Made by a program: the position numbers and the translations under genes. The notes beneath the pieces were generated by a model. That model was not told where the DNA came from, made no database searches, and saw nothing but the letters and a program-made list of their open reading frames with translations. From NCBI RefSeq assembly GCF_017562075.2, contig NW_024427589.1, forward strand, positions 197,001 to 261,000: DNA of 64,000 nt, in the 5' to 3' direction. Positions 35,040 to 48,200 of this stretch are shown one piece after another (the stretch's first letter is position 1; the number at the start of each line of letters is the position of its first letter). This stretch comes from Anopheles merus (lineage: Eukaryota; Arthropoda; Insecta; Diptera; Culicidae).

Positions 35040-36578
35040 TTCATTTACGATTTGACTCTCGAGCAGTGCAGTCCTACGTGCAGTCGACAGTGGGAAAATT
35101 TTTTCAAGTGTGTCATTTGTTTGCCAATAACAAGCAGGTAAGTGAGAAATTAAATTTTGTGATGTGATATTTGTTGCGCAGAAGGTAGTGCGAATTAACG
35201 TGTGATGTATGCGTGAACTGTTTTACAGATCCCAAAATATCTAAAGACCTAGACCCGGACTTTTGCAATTTATCAGCAACACCACCATCGTCCCTCGAAG
35301 ATTCTCCCACTTCAACTGCTGTACCTCCCGAGAAACGCAAAAAAAAATGTTTTTATTCAACCAGGACAACCCCGTACATCCGTGCCTATATCGATCCCAG
35401 CTACTTCCACCCGCATGCCACAAATCACACGCACAATAGAACCACGAGCATCATTGTCAAATGAACCAACCGTGCGTACCAAGCAATCGAAACTTATATT
35501 AGCTAGAACTATACCCACCACATCCGTGCCGCAGCGAAAAATTACCCACGCAACCTCGTATCACAACAAAAGTTCCGGGAAAATCACCCCTTCCTCTACC
35601 GATGAATGTTGCGCAGCATGCAAGTAAAAAAGTACTATTGGTAGGGAGAAAAGTGCCCACCAAATCATCGCTAGAAATCCAGCAAACCACTACAGCCATA
35701 CCCTCCGTGCAGCAACCATCTTCACGTAATCCTAATCAGCCAACAAGAAAAGTGCCAGAGCGATTCGTGTACCAACGACTGAAACAGCAACCAACATCGG
35801 CCCTGAAAAAAGTACCCCCAACAACATCCTTACCTGTGCAGCCAACCACTCTCACATCTACCGTAGTGCAACCACTAGCAATGCCACAGCCGGCCAGGCC
35901 ACTTCCGACAGAACCACTTCCGCCAGAACCACTTCCGCCAGAACTACTTCCGACAGAGCCACTTCCGGCAGAGCCACTTCCGGCAGAGCCACAACCATCC
36001 ACCATTGATTGCAAGCTCGATGCAATAATGCGACAGCTAAATGGACTGCAAATATCGATGGATGATTTAGATAAACGCTCCAGGCGCATTGAAAAGTCAG
36101 TGGCGCGCAAGAATTGTGTTTGCAATAGGGTACTTCAAGCCCATCAGGAGGAAGAATTTGAGTTTGAACTCCTGAATAATGTGGAAGAATTAAAAGAATT
36201 AAATGAAAAGCTGCCTGATCCCCAGTACGAGTGTAAAATATTTACATGGGCGAACGGGCGCATTGCCAGCGAAGCTCCCGAGATGAGGATGCAGGAAGCA
36301 TTGAACTTTTTATTCACGAAGGAGCTTCTCGCGCAATGCAGCTGGACTGGTGGTGGCAGACTAGTAAAAAAAAACCGTTTCGCGAGCTACGAAGGGTGGT
36401 AAAGCTTTTTAAAATGATTGGCAGCAATCGATTGTATGCCATAAATGAAACAATGGTTGCAAATTTTAGCGGCAAAAAGCTTCGCTACGCTGCGGACCAA
36501 GTGAAAGCCGAAAAAATGCGGAAAGCCACAAATCCATCTTGTCTAGATGTCGAAGAAAATGTAGATGAAAACGCGTGA
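35040..36578 (+). pseudogene. DUF4806-domain gene, frameshifted
   Basis: A short 5' exon ends at a GTAAGT donor near 35137, and TTTTACAG near 35227 precedes DPKISKDLDPDFCNL. The following Ser/Thr/Pro-rich region runs through at least three frames (shifts at the A9 run near 35340 and around 35600). It includes a tandem LPTEPLPPEPLPPELLPTEP stretch. The C-terminal domain is a clear DUF4806: FELLNNVEELKELNEKL, EMRMQEALNFLFTKELLAQC, then after another shift at an A run near 36370, KKPFRELRRVVKLFKMIG. The domain ends at 36578. All shifts lie in or near homopolymers, so some could be assembly errors. Function unknown. Confidence 0.75.
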
Positions 36579-36590
36579 AATAATGTAAAT

Positions 36591-36772
<182 letters not shown>

Positions 36773-36925
36773 AGGGGGAGGAGAGAATTTTGAATTTATG
36801 TAAATATAAAAAAATAATGTTTAGACGGTAATATGCAACGAAATATATTATGAATTTTGAACATGGAATACCTTATGCTTCTCTTTTTAGTTTTGAGAAA
36901 AAAAAATTACGCCATACTATGAGGC

Positions 36926-39900
36926 TCTGCTCTGCTAATGGGATGGGATCCGAAGCCCCATTGAGGGATAATACAGGCTCTCCCATCCAACTCCTATTCC
37001 GACACGTCCTCGTCGTGCAGAGTGGTAACATGTGTCACCACATATCCAAGCTTGGGTACACGGGCTTGACCCAACCCCTTGGGCGGATGGTGGCACATGG
37101 CGAACCAGGAGGGGGGTGGGTATCCCGGGAAACTGGGTGCCTGAACGTCGGGGGGGTAACCCGACGCTAAACAAAACGGTCACGTGGGCGCGGGGCCAGT
37201 CACTCAGTCCCATGAATCAACGACTACGGAAAGCCACAGAAGTTTTCGAAACGGACATCCCGATACCGACCATACGCAATGCCCCCGGACTACTCTGAAA
37301 ATGGGCTCATGGAACGTACGCACTCTAAGCGAAGCCGGAGCCTTGAAAAAACTTCATGATTCCCTAGCCACACTGAGCATGGACCTCGTAGCTCTACAAG
37401 AGATTCGGTGGCTAGGGAACGGTGTGCAGAACAGGCGTGGTAAGCATTGTTACGACATATACTACAGCTGCCACGACCGCCACCGAGTACTCGGAACGGG
37501 TTTCGCCGTAGGTCCCCGGTTGAAACCCGCAATCATGGATTTCAAGGCTATAATCGATAGGCTATGCACCCTGCGCATGCGAGGCAAATTCTTTAATATA
37601 AGCCTCATAAACGTTCACGCCCCTACCGAAGAGAAAGAGGAAGAGGAGAAGGACCTGTTTTACGGCCGCCTCGCTAGAACCATAGATGCGTGCTCCAGGC
37701 ATGATCTCATAATCATCCTGGGGGACTTCAACGCAAAAGTCTGTAGGGAGCCAATGTACCGCCAATACACTGGCTTTCACAGTCTGCATGAGCACAGTAA
37801 TGATAATGGTAGTAGATTGGTCCAGTTCGCCGCAGCGAACAATCTGGTTGTTGGAAGTACCAAATTTGCGCGCAAGAAAATCCACAAGATTACATGGGCG
37901 CACCCGCGTGGAGAATCCTTCAACCAGATCGACCACGTGTTAATAAGCCGCCGACGACAGTCGAGCCTGTTAAATGTCAGAACATATCGAGGAGCCAATA
38001 TCGATTCCGATCACTACTTGGTTGGCTTAGTGATACGTTGTAGAATCGCCCGCCCCCGCACCAATGGGGGCGGAGAAAACACGCAGCCTCGGCTCAACAC
38101 GGACTCTCTAAGGGACATTACTGTCCAACAGGAATTCAAAGCCGCTTTAGACGAGTCTCTACTACCAGAAAACAGTTATGAAACTACGAGCGAGAGGTGG
38201 AACGCTCTAAAAACAAAAATAATAAACTGTGCAAGAAATATACTCCCACCACGTCGTGGCAACACCAAATCTGGCTGGTTCGACGATGAATGCAGACAAG
38301 TGACTGAACGTAAGAATACTGCATACCGAGCAATGCAGCAACGACATAGAACGCGGGCATGCTCAGAGGAATACTCACGGCTCAGACGCGAAGAGAAACG
38401 AGTTCACCACTCCAAGAAACATGCTTTGGAAGAGCAAAACATGCGGGAACTCGAGCAAACCAGTGAGGCGTACGGACCGACACGAAAGTTTTACCTAGCG
38501 ATAGCAGGTTACCGAAACAACGTTGTACCTAAGGTTACCTGCTGTCGCAACAAGGATGGAGATCTTGTCACTAACCAGCCAGAGGTCCTCTCGCGGTGGG
38601 CTCAGTACTTTGATGAATTACTCAATGACCAGTTTAGCGAACAGCTAGAAGCGCCACTAGCAGATAGTGTCATGCTACTGCCACCTAGCATAGAAGAAAC
38701 ACGAAAGGCTATCCGTCGGCTAAAAAATTACAAAGCACCCGGAACCGACGGACTGGTCAAGAATGGAGGTGCACGACTAGAAAACGAGATTCATCAAATT
38801 GTTACTGAGGTGTGGGATAGCGAATCGATGCCTTGTGATTGGAATCTCGGCATCTTCTACCCCATATACAAGAAGGGAGATAGGTTGGACTGCAACAACT
38901 ACAGGGGTATTACGGTGTTGAATACCGCCTATAAAATAATCTCCCTGATCCTTCAGGATCGCCTTGTCCCGCACGTCGAAGAGATAGTAGGAAACTATCA
39001 AAGAGGATTCCGAAACGGAAAATCTTCCACTGATCAGATCTTCACCATGCGGCAGATCTTGGAGAAGATGGCTGAATACAGACACGACACATACCATCTC
39101 TCTTCAAAGCCGCATATGATAGCATAGCCAGGGTAAAACTGTATGACGCTATGAGCTCTTTTGGAATCCCGGCCAAACTGATAAGGTTAGTTAGAATGAC
39201 TATGACCAACGTCACATGCCAGGTGAGGGTGGATGGAAAACTCTCAGGACCTTTTGCTACCACCAAAGGTCTGCGCCAGGGGGACGGGCTTGCTTGTCTC
39301 TTATTCCTGGCGCTAGAGAGAGCCATCCGTGACTCGAGGGTGGAGACTACGGGAACCATCTTCTATAAGTCAACCCAGATCCTGGCATACGCTGATGATA
39401 TAGACATCATTGGTCTGCGGCTCTCCTATGTAGCAGAAGCCTACCAAGGGATTGAGCAGGCGGCAGAGAGCCTCGGATAGCAGATAAACGAGGCAAAGAC
39501 CAAACTGATGGTGGCAACATCAGCGGACCTACCAATAAATAATCCGAATCTACGTAGGCGTGATGTACAGATAGGTGAACGCACTTTTGAAGTCGTCCCA
39601 GAATTCACCTATCTGGGGTCAAAGGTCAGCAACGACAACAGTATGCAAGCTGAGTTGCGCGCAAGGATGGTGGCTGCCAACCGGTCATTCTACAGCCTCA
39701 AAAAGCAGTTCACCTCAAAGAACCTGTCGTGATGGACGAAGCTGGGACTATATCTCTGGGACACTGTCCAAATCTGACGAAACCCTCTTAGCCGCGTTCG
39801 AGAGGAAGATGCTCAGAAGGATATTTGGCCCCGTATGTGTGGAAGAACAATGGAGGAGTCGCTATAATGACGAGCTATACGAGATGTATGGCGACCACAC

Positions 39901-40178
39901 TGTCGTACAGCGTATCAAGCTCGCCAGGCTCCGGTGGGCTGGCCATGTTGTACGCATGGAAACGGACGACCCAGCCCGTAAAGTCTTTTTAGGCCGTCCA
40001 CAAGGACAGAGGAGGCGTGGTAGGCCCAAATTGAGGTGGCAAGATGGCGTTGAGGCGTATGCCATTAAGGCCGGGATAACGGACTGGCAGACGAAGGCGC
40101 GAGACCGTGAGCGGTTTCGGACACTCCTGAGGCAGGCCAAGACCGCAAAGCGGTTGTAGCGCCGGATAAGTAAGTAAG
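36926..40178 (+). mobile_element. Full-length RTE-clade non-LTR retrotransposon
   Basis: It is flanked by an exact 11 bp duplication TACTATGAGGC (36915-36925 and 40179-40189). It ends in the short tandem tail TAAGTAAG instead of poly(A), as RTE elements do. A single long coding region carries an apurinic-type endonuclease and an RT with a C-terminal RLRWAGHVVRM segment. It inserted at the end of the transposase gene of the EnSpm-like element: its target copy contains that gene's stop codon. The 5' end can form nested short pairings (see findings). Confidence 0.92.
37184..40159 (+). pseudogene. RTE endonuclease-reverse transcriptase
   Basis: The endonuclease is at about 37300-38050: MGSWNVRTLSEAG, LVALQEIRWLG, IILGDFNAKV and NIDSDHYLVGL, with the expected Asn, Glu, Asp and His residues. 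It would nick target DNA for target-primed reverse transcription. The RT has KNYKAPGTDGL, PIYKKGDRLDCNNYRGI, FKAAYDSI, GLRQGDGLACLLF and ILAYADDIDIIG (YADD). The copy is broken by a frameshift near 39100 (in the FKAAYDSI motif), a TAG at about 39478 and a frameshift near 39730. The C-terminal piece ends at 40159 with LLRQAKTAKRL. Confidence 0.88.
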
Positions 40179-40180
40179 TA

Positions 40181-42542
40181 CTATGAGGCACCGGACATGT
40201 GAATTTTAACTGTTTTGGCTTTTATCGCAACAAGTTTGAACTTTACCTCTTCTATTGGTATACGTACCAACGATGAAAGGTCTAAATCTAACATGTTTGC
40301 TCTCCGTATATTCATTATGTATGAAGAGCATGGATAGTCAAACTGTTCACTGGTTTCACTAAATAGATGGCAATGTACAACAATCGAACCCTGTTCGCGT
40401 GATGCTGTGCTGTACATTCCGATATTCTTATTTTTCAACATAAACCAGCAATTTTTAATTATTTTTTAATGTGCAATTAGCCATCACATCAGCAGTAACA
40501 TCATTTCCTTTGTTGACTATGTACGGAAACGAAGGCTCGTTAGAGGGCCGTGCGTAGTTAATGTGTTGCAGCTCACTTAACCTGTTCACAGCTTGTGCTG
40601 AACAATTTCTACCATTTCCTAGTAAATGTTTGGGCTCTTGAAGATGGCTTTCAAATTTGTAGGCAGAAATGTTGTGTAGTGGTCCAAATCGAACAACATC
40701 TTCGTAAACATGCAACAGGTAATGGACATTACTAGACAAAAACGTGACGCCATAGACGGTGGCAAAATCGAAAACAAATTTTCGCAACATCTGATCTGCC
40801 ATTGGCCAATCATCTTTGTATTCAGCTGAGCTGAACATAGTCATGCCACAGAAGTACAGCATGAAATGGTTATACTCAACATCGCTTATTCTTCCCTTAA
40901 GGACCATCAAGCTAATACGGAAACAGATTAGCTAGAAGTAGTTGTAGTAGTTGTAGAAGATGTGCTAGAAGTAGTTGTACTCCAACCCTTTCCAAAAGCG
41001 TAAATATTTAAGGCTCCGCACACTTCGTTGAAACTCTGACGGCAGAAGCAGTTCCCGAATCTCGTTGGAAACTGCTTCACGTATCGGTTCCGTCCACCTA
41101 CGACTCGTTCCAAATATTGCTTCAGTCCAATTTATCATTAGTCTGCGCGTAACTCCGTGATCTCGTACATGCAGAGGTTCTGAGGTAATTATATCTTTGA
41201 TAATGTCGCAATTGTCTAGCTTAACCAAAGGTGTAGTGGTTTTGCAATGGTCTACGTATGCACCATTATAGAACTCTTCATGGGTCCGTCGCGCAGCACC
41301 AAACTGCCCGTAGTAGGTGCGTTTCGTTGTTGGATCCTTTGTGGTGCGGGTCTTGCATTTGATGCACCCGTAAGCGTTGAATGATTTAACACCTGCAATG
41401 TGATATACAGCCATGAATAATCGTTGCGAAAGTACAAGCTAACTATTCGTACCTTTGATGTAAGCTCGAGCTGGTGTATCTGCTATCATGGCCCGGAACC
41501 ATATTTTATATGGGCGACCGTTTATCAGTACATTGGCTTGCAAGTAGTTTAGTTCCGTGACAAATGGTTGCAAGTAACCTTGAAGGCTTCCCGGCTTACT
41601 TTCCCCACAAAAAACTTCCACCGTCATTACCGGTAAATTTGGCATGTCATGAATTCACATTAGGATGGGCCAAAACTGAGTTAAACCACTTCTGTGAAGT
41701 GGCAGCTCATTCACAAAGAAAATTAGCTCCATTTCATTGACGTCCGGTGTCCCAAGTCTAAAACAGCGAAGAAACCGGATTCATGTAATATAAACTAAAG
41801 AAATGTGCCACTTTAGGCTCATCGTACCAATCGCTTGTGCTACAACAATTATAATTACCTAAAGTACGATTTGAGGCTACTAGCAATTCCCTGATACCAT
41901 AATTGACCACCCGTGATTGTAGAGACCAGACTCCGTGTGGTATTCGCTGAGGGAGTCTCTAAAAAATTTCTTGCATCCCTCGGCAGCTCAGGATGGTTAT
42001 GTTTGCGAAGCAAATCTAGCAACACATTTGTGCGGCGATGCGAAATGTTGGCCTCCAACACCCATACGCGAAGAGCATCCTTGAAGGACAAATCGTCGGT
42101 AAGGAAAGGTTGGTCACCTTCGTCTTGTATCGTCATGCATCATCAGACTCCGTTGCATGATTATCCTCAGGGTCCGAAAAAGACGCATCACTGTCGGAAC
42201 AGTGTGCAGCTGAAAACAAGCAACATTAAAAACACTGCAGCAAATCCAATCATAGCAAACAATACCTAATTCATCCCCCGGCATTGGAACATCATGCTCA
42301 ATCACTGGAGCAGCGGAATGAGTAGGTGGCTCTGGTGTTGCTGTAAGCATTTTTGGAAGTAATATTAGCATCAGTCTGCCACGGTCCGTCTACACAAGCA
42401 CTGGTAAAAAGTCGGTGCCGAATATTGGTAGCTACATCCTGCTTCCTCGATATCCATATCCCATTCCCTTGCATATTGCTTCAACAAGCCATCACGCTTC
42501 CGGTACGAGGAACCAGTCTTTTTATCCCGCTATGCTGCCATT
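40181..42542 (-). pseudogene. EnSpm/CMC-type transposase, multi-exon, decayed
   Basis: The probable start is ATG 42542 (MAA, then TAG, then RDKKTGSSYRKRDGLL). Likely introns: 42261 to about 42213; 41861 to about 41770 (AG|GTAATT, then TGTTTTAG); and about 41464-41398, where joining gives YIKG-VKSFNAYGCIKC. Marker segments are WVLEANISHRRTNVLLDLL, IFFVNELPLHRSGLTQFWPI, VEVFCGESKPGSLQGYL, LMVLKGRISDVEYNHFMLYF and VHYLLHVYEDVVRFGPLHNI, typical of animal transposases related to the plant TNP2 family. Stops (42534, near 41650, near 40920) and an internal frameshift near 42135 kill it. A CTACAA-type expansion sits at 40934-40981. The stop at the 3' end lies in the RTE target site. Confidence 0.72.
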
Positions 42543-42888
42543 GTTAAGTTTTAGTTTTCTTTCCAAAAATTTACTGATCACGGTGAAAAATAAATGTTTA
42601 TGTGTTGCTTCGTGCTGCTGTCAAACGAATTTTGCAAAATGGAGCGTACGCCAGTTGTGCCAGAGAGAATAAAACTGATAAAAGAACGAGAGAGAATGAT
42701 TGCGCAGCATAGTTAACATCCGTTTCGATAGGAGTCGCTCAAGCGCTGCTTGAATGTGTGTCTAAGCTGCCGCAGCTGTGAGTTGCATGTATGGAAAAGG
42801 TCGCTCAATGGCTCGGCGCCGCATGCGGCGTCATCTGTCATTTCAATAATTTTGGTGAAAGTATCCGTTTCTCATTAAGTTCATCAAC
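42543..42888. other. Spacer between EnSpm-like and Harbinger genes
   Basis: The stretch holds the divergent 5' flanks of the transposase (minus) and the MADF gene (plus). It has an AGTCGCTCAAGCGCTGC-like segment and GGCGCCGCATGCGGCG (42819-42834), a strong short palindrome. The transposon boundary must lie here, but no terminal repeat could be fixed. Confidence 0.45.
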
Positions 42889-42920
42889 ATGGTGCTGGAC
42901 GAAGAAAAATTGATCTGTTT

Positions 42921-43018
42921 TGTTACGATGGCGAACGGATCTGTGGGCCACGCGAAGGATGCGGCCTTGTAAATCAAACCCGCTCGGGTAACAGCGATCT
43001 TCTCAACCGTTCGACACC
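42921..43018 (-). repeat. BEL-2 3' LTR, outer fragment
   Basis: The first 98 bp of the LTR (plus-strand reading), ending in ACACC, the BEL-3 target copy (43014-43018). Confidence 0.95.
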
Positions 43019-43229
43019 TGTTCGGTTTAGATCATATTGAATTTGTTGATCGGGGAACGGTGAACGTTAGCGGTAAACCGTTAGCGTTAGAACCGGTTTG
43101 TTCATACCGGTTCTATAGTTTAGAATAACTACACAACGTAGGAGAGCTTCCAGAAGAGAACATCGGAAATAAAATTGAGCAGAATTAACTACCGCGATTA
43201 ACACTCACACTATAGAGACGATCCGAACA
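43019..43229 (+). repeat. BEL-3 5' LTR
   Basis: 211 bp, TGTTCGG...CCGAACA. It holds the repeated GGTAAACCGTTAGCGTTAG and ACCGGTTTGTTCATACCGGT segments, the latter an inverted pair. Confidence 0.95.
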
Positions 43230-43249
43230 TTGGTGCCGTGACCAGGATC
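43230..43249 (+). promoter_or_regulatory. BEL-3 primer-binding site
   Basis: TTGGTGCCGTGACCAGGATC follows the LTR directly, a common form of primer site in BEL/Pao elements. It differs from the site shared by BEL-1 and BEL-2. Confidence 0.75.
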
Positions 43250-43600
43250 ATTAGATAAAGTGTTAGTGCGGATACTGTGCAGAGTAGTGTGCAGTTAGTG
43301 ACTTCCAAGTTTGCGTAAAATTCACGTGAAGGCGAAAGGTTTCTGTGCAAAATTGTGCACAGTTAGTTTCGTGAAGATCGTAAGTGAATTACGCGTGGTT
43401 TAATTGTGCCCTAAAAGAGGCAATCTCGTGCTGATAGAGTGTAGGGATAGTGTTAACGCGGACGCGTACACACATGTACACGTACATTGGAAAGCGGGCA
43501 GAAACCTACCAGTAAGCCAGTGCAGCGAGAGCGTAAGGAGAGCGAGAGTGAGAGTAACGTGCACACGAAGCGCACTATGGGAAAGGGTTGTTGAAAACAG

Positions 43601-45037
43601 ATGGAAACGCGTGCGAAATTTAAAGTAAGGACGACAGTACCAGCAAACAAAATTACTTCGGTGAGCAAACAGATTCTTCGAAAATCTGCAGTGAAATACG
43701 TTACACCACTAAAGAAAAATACTGATACTCCGCTCAAAGAAAAGGTTGTAAAGAAAATGGCTGAATTAGAGTTGAAAGTACGCCGAAGAGATGCATGCAT
43801 GGTTGCGCTAGACAGCCATGCGGTTTTCGTTGAAAACACAATGAAAGGAAATAAATCGATATTGAAGTGCCGCCTCGATAATGTAAATGATTTATACAAA
43901 CGATTTGATGAAAACCGTCAAGCGATCGAAGACGAGTGTCCGGCTGCTGAACTGCCAATGCATCAAGAAACGGCGAACAAATTTTTGGAATTATTCTACA
44001 AAACTAAAGCTGGCCTTCTTACTGCACTAGATGCAGAGTCAAGCTGTGATGAAAGGAAAATTGCGCCATTACTAGCAGAAAACAATGCACAAAGCATGAG
44101 GCTACCGAAAATCACTCTACCTGAATTTTCTGGAAAATTCGAAGATTGGCTGTCGTTTCATGATCTATTTGTCTCATTAGTGCACGATAACAAGCATTTA
44201 AGTGGAACTCACAAAATGTGTTACATGCGGTCATCTCTAAAGGGTGAAGCACTAAAGGTCATTGACACATTTCCAACGTGTGATGCCAGTTATGAACCCG
44301 CATGGGAAATGCTAAAAAAGCGGTTTAACAACAAGTATGTTCTGACAAAACAACACGTGAATGCGATCATTAATTGGCCAAAATTGAGAAGCAAAGGCAC
44401 CGAAGGCATACATAACTTAGTGGACGGATTTGAACGGCATACGAAACTGTTGTCCCAACTAGGGGAAGATGCATCAGGTTATGGTATGCTGCTAACCCAA
44501 CTTTTGGTATCTAAGCTGGATGAGGAAACCAAGCACGATTGGGAGGTGCAGGTGGAAGCGACAGGTAAACACTCGATCAGTGAACTCTATGATTTTCTAC
44601 ATTCACAGACTAGAATTCTTGATGCGGCAGCGGCGGACTATCGTCTCACAGGAAGGCCCCCGCAACGGCGTTTAGTGGCAAATGTTTTGGCTAGCAACTC
44701 ACCAATAGTTTGCGAAAATTGCAACGAAGAGCATCATCTAGGGCGATGTGGCGCTTTCCAATTATTAACACTGGAGGAGCGGGCTTCATTCGTAAGAGCG
44801 AGAAAATTGTGTAACAACTGTTTATCTCCTGGACATTGGGCGAAGACATGTAAGTCGAGATTCAGGTGCACTCATTGTTCTGGTAAGGATCATACCTTAA
44901 TGCATGGTAATTTAAAGCTGGAACAGAGCATTCAGCCACAGGATCGACGTTTCGATAGACAGCATGAGGTAACCAATTTGACGGCTATTAGTATTCCGGT
45001 AGCAAAGGCGAATCAAGTGTTGCTATCTACGGCAATT
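43601..45037 (+). CDS. BEL-3 gag and start of the polyprotein
   Basis: The ATG at 43601 opens METRAKFKVRTTVPANKI. A basic N-terminus and a helical region (about residues 40-150) precede the DUF1759 capsid domain: LPKITLPEFSGKFEDWLSF, LKGEALKVIDTF and AWEMLKKRFNNKYVL. Two zinc knuckles follow (CNNCLSPGHWAKTC and CTHCSGKDHTLMH). Unlike the gag of BEL-1 and BEL-2, there is no PHD finger. The frame runs into the SINE at 45038 (LLSTAI); without it the polyprotein continues as TAIIKVKSANGQWIF. The protein would form the particle shell around element RNA. Confidence 0.88.
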
Positions 45038-45242
45038 TTTTTTTTTTTTTCTTTGGCTCAACAACCGATGACGGTCAAGGCCTGCCAACCCACTTGTGGG
45101 GTTGGCTTTCAGTGACTTATTGATTTCCCCCCATAGCAGGATAGTCAGTCCTACGTATGGCGGCACGGTCTATTCGGGGCTTGAACCCATGACGGGCATG
45201 TTGTTAAGTCGTACGAGTTGACGACTGTACCATGAGACCGGC
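45038..45242 (-). mobile_element. SINE200-like SINE, copy 2
   Basis: It has the same body as copy 1: tRNA-like head at 45242 reading leftward (GCCGGTCTCATGGTACAGTC), B-box-like GGGTTCAAGCCCC and a poly(A) tail of about 14 (a T run at 45038-45050 on the plus strand). The target duplication TACGGCAATT is at 45028-45037 and 45243-45252. It lies antisense inside BEL-3, just before the protease. Removing it restores the open frame. Confidence 0.87.
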
Positions 45243-48200
45243 TACGGCAATTATAAAGGTTAAATCAGCAAACGGGCAATGGATTTTTGTGAAAGCCCTA
45301 TTAGATAATGGTGCACAAGTCAATTTGATGACAGAGGCCCTCTGTGAACGACTTGGTTTGGCGAAAAACATAAATGGTATGCGTCTGTTTGGTGTTGGTA
45401 GGCGGAGTGTTTCTACCTCAAGATCCGTATCCACATCAATTGCTGCTCGAAACGAGAAGTATGAACAGCAGATGGATTTTGTGTTGATGCCGAGGATTAC
45501 TGGATATCAACCAAGTGTAGACGTAGCAGCAATAAGAACCAACTTAACTAGAGATTTCGACCTTGCCGATCCAAATTTTGATAAAATGCAAGACATAGAG
45601 TTGCTATTAGGATCGGAATTTTTTGTCGATTTTTTGTCAGTCGAAGGAAACCGACCTTATATTAAAAAGGCCGAAGGACCACTACCAGCTTTAGTCAAAA
45701 CTGTTTTTGGTTGGATCACCATGGGTAAAATACAGTGCATCCCTCAATGTAATATACCTGAAGCTAGCGTGTGCACTGTCAGCGATGAGTACAATTTGGC
45801 CAAACAGATAGAACGTTTTTGGGTAGTTGACGAGTTACCAGTATCAACTAAACAATCTCAAGAAGAACGTGATTGTGAGGAGCATTTTCGGCAGTATCAC
45901 ACAAGAGACATAGAGGGTAGATACGTAGTGAAGCTTCCATTTAAGAATAATTTCAAGGAGATAATTGGGGGCTCTCTAGATACAGCACTTAAGCGTTTTC
46001 TGCAACTCGAGCGGCGATTCAAACGCGATCCGGAGTTGAAAAGGGGCTATGAAGCTGTCATCGATGAGTACATGACTAGAGGATATCTGAACAAGATATC
46101 AGAAGAAAGAAAGGTCACACATCAGCCAATCTGTTACCTTCCACATCACCCGGTTTTAAAAGCATCCAGCACAAGCACGAAAATCAGGCCAGTATTTGAT
46201 GGTTCTGCTAAAACTTCATCGGGTTTCTCTTTAAATGATGCTCTACTTGTAGGACCGGTTGTTCAAGATCCCCTGTTTGATCTGTTGCTGCGTTTTCGGA
46301 TGCATCGTGTAGCATTGGTAGCAGATATAGAGAAAATGTATCTGCAGGTAAAGGTACATGCGGATCAAACCCCTCTTCAGCGCATCCTTTGGCGATCGTC
46401 CGAAGAAAACCCAATTAGCACATACGAACTACAGAGAGTTACATTTGGACTCAAACCATCATCGTTTTTAGCCACCCGAGTGTTATTACAGCTTGCTGTT
46501 GATGAAGGCGAAACATACCCCCTTGCTCAAAGGGCTCTGCGAGAAAATTTCTATGTGGATGATTTTATTGGCGGGGCGAATAGCGAAAACGAAGCTTTAC
46601 AATTGCAAATGGAATTAATTCAAATATTAAGGAAGGGAGGCTTTGAATTGAAAAAGTGGTGCTCAAATAAGACATCGATAATGAAAGCTGTTCCCCAAGA
46701 AACACGGGCCACTGACAGCGAAATATCATTTGCTCTCGAAGAAAACATCAATGCATTAGGCATCTCTTGGTTACCTGCTTCTGACAATCTGCACATAACT
46801 GTAAATACTCATTGGACACCTACTCCGTTAACACGGCGTTTGGCATATTCTATGGTTGCAAGACTGTTTGACCCCCTAGGATTAATTGCTCCGGTCATTT
46901 CTTGGGCCAAGATTTGCATGCAGCAGTTATGGATTGCAACTAAGGGCTGGGATGATCCTTTACCCATCGAGCTGGCTGAGAAATGGACCAAGTTCCAATC
47001 ACAGCTACCGTTATTGTCGAAATTAACGGTTCCGCGTTACATCGTAGCCACAGAAGCCTCAATATTTGAATTTCATTGCTTCTCGGATGCATCGGAAGCA
47101 GCGTATGGAGCTTGTTTGTATGCACGATCGATTGATGATGTGGGGAAGATAAAAACGATGTTATTGGCTGCCAAATCAAAACCATCCCCTTTGAAAAGAG
47201 TTAGTTTGGCTAGACTGGATTTATGTGGTGCAGTAATGGCGGTAAAACTCTGGAAAAAGGTGAGCAATGCGATGAGACTTGAACAAAACTCCACTTTCTT
47301 CTGGACCGACTCGATGGTGGTACTTCATTGGTTAAAGTCATCCTCCTACACCTGGACGACCTATGTTGCTAATCGCGTCGCTCTTGTGCAAGAAGAATGC
47401 GGAAATCACCAGTGGCTTCACGTAAAGGGATCGGAAAATCCCGCAGATATCGTATCAAGGGGCACTTTGCCCGTGGATTTATTGGAAAAAGCTGAGTGGT
47501 TCCATGGCCCAAAATGGTTGCGTTCTACAGACGTATACAACTTTTGGGAAAATGCAGACCACCTCAACCTACTTGCAGATGATGTACCAGAAAGGCGAAA
47601 AGTAGTACTAACTGTAGTGAAAGCAGAACAACATCCGATCTTGGATCGTTTCTCAGAATATTGGAAGATGCTGCGTATCACAGCCCTCTGTATGAGAGTT
47701 GCCACGAGGGGAGGAAAAAAAGGGGAAGTGTCACAACTTATAGAACCGATCAGCTTCAGTGAACTGCAACGAGCCAAGAAAAGGTTAATATTAACCGTAC
47801 AACATGAACACTTCCTGGATGAGATCAAGGAACTTTCTCATCAGCGTCCGATTCCAGCCAATTCGAGAATTCGCAAATTACGACCATATTTGGATAAAGA
47901 TGGTCTACTGCGAGTTGGTGGCCGCCTAGGTCTTGGCAGCGCCAGTTATGCAGTAAAGCATCCTTGGATAATGCCAGCAATGGGAAATTTTTCGAGAGCA
48001 ATCGTCGAAACCTATCATCGTATGTCGTTGCATGGAGGACCTACATCAACACTTAGTTCACTCAGGATGGAATATTGGATTCTTAAGGCGCGTACATTGG
48101 CAAATCATATTTATCGAAATTGTATTGTTTGTTTTAGGTTGAACCCTGTGCCCGTGTTTCAACCCCCCGGACAACTACCAATAGATCGTATCACCCCTTC

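Noticed and set aside
42921..43018. Separate short repeat next to BEL-3
   Set aside because: Its sequence and length show it is the outer part of the BEL-2 LTR, continued at 49397.
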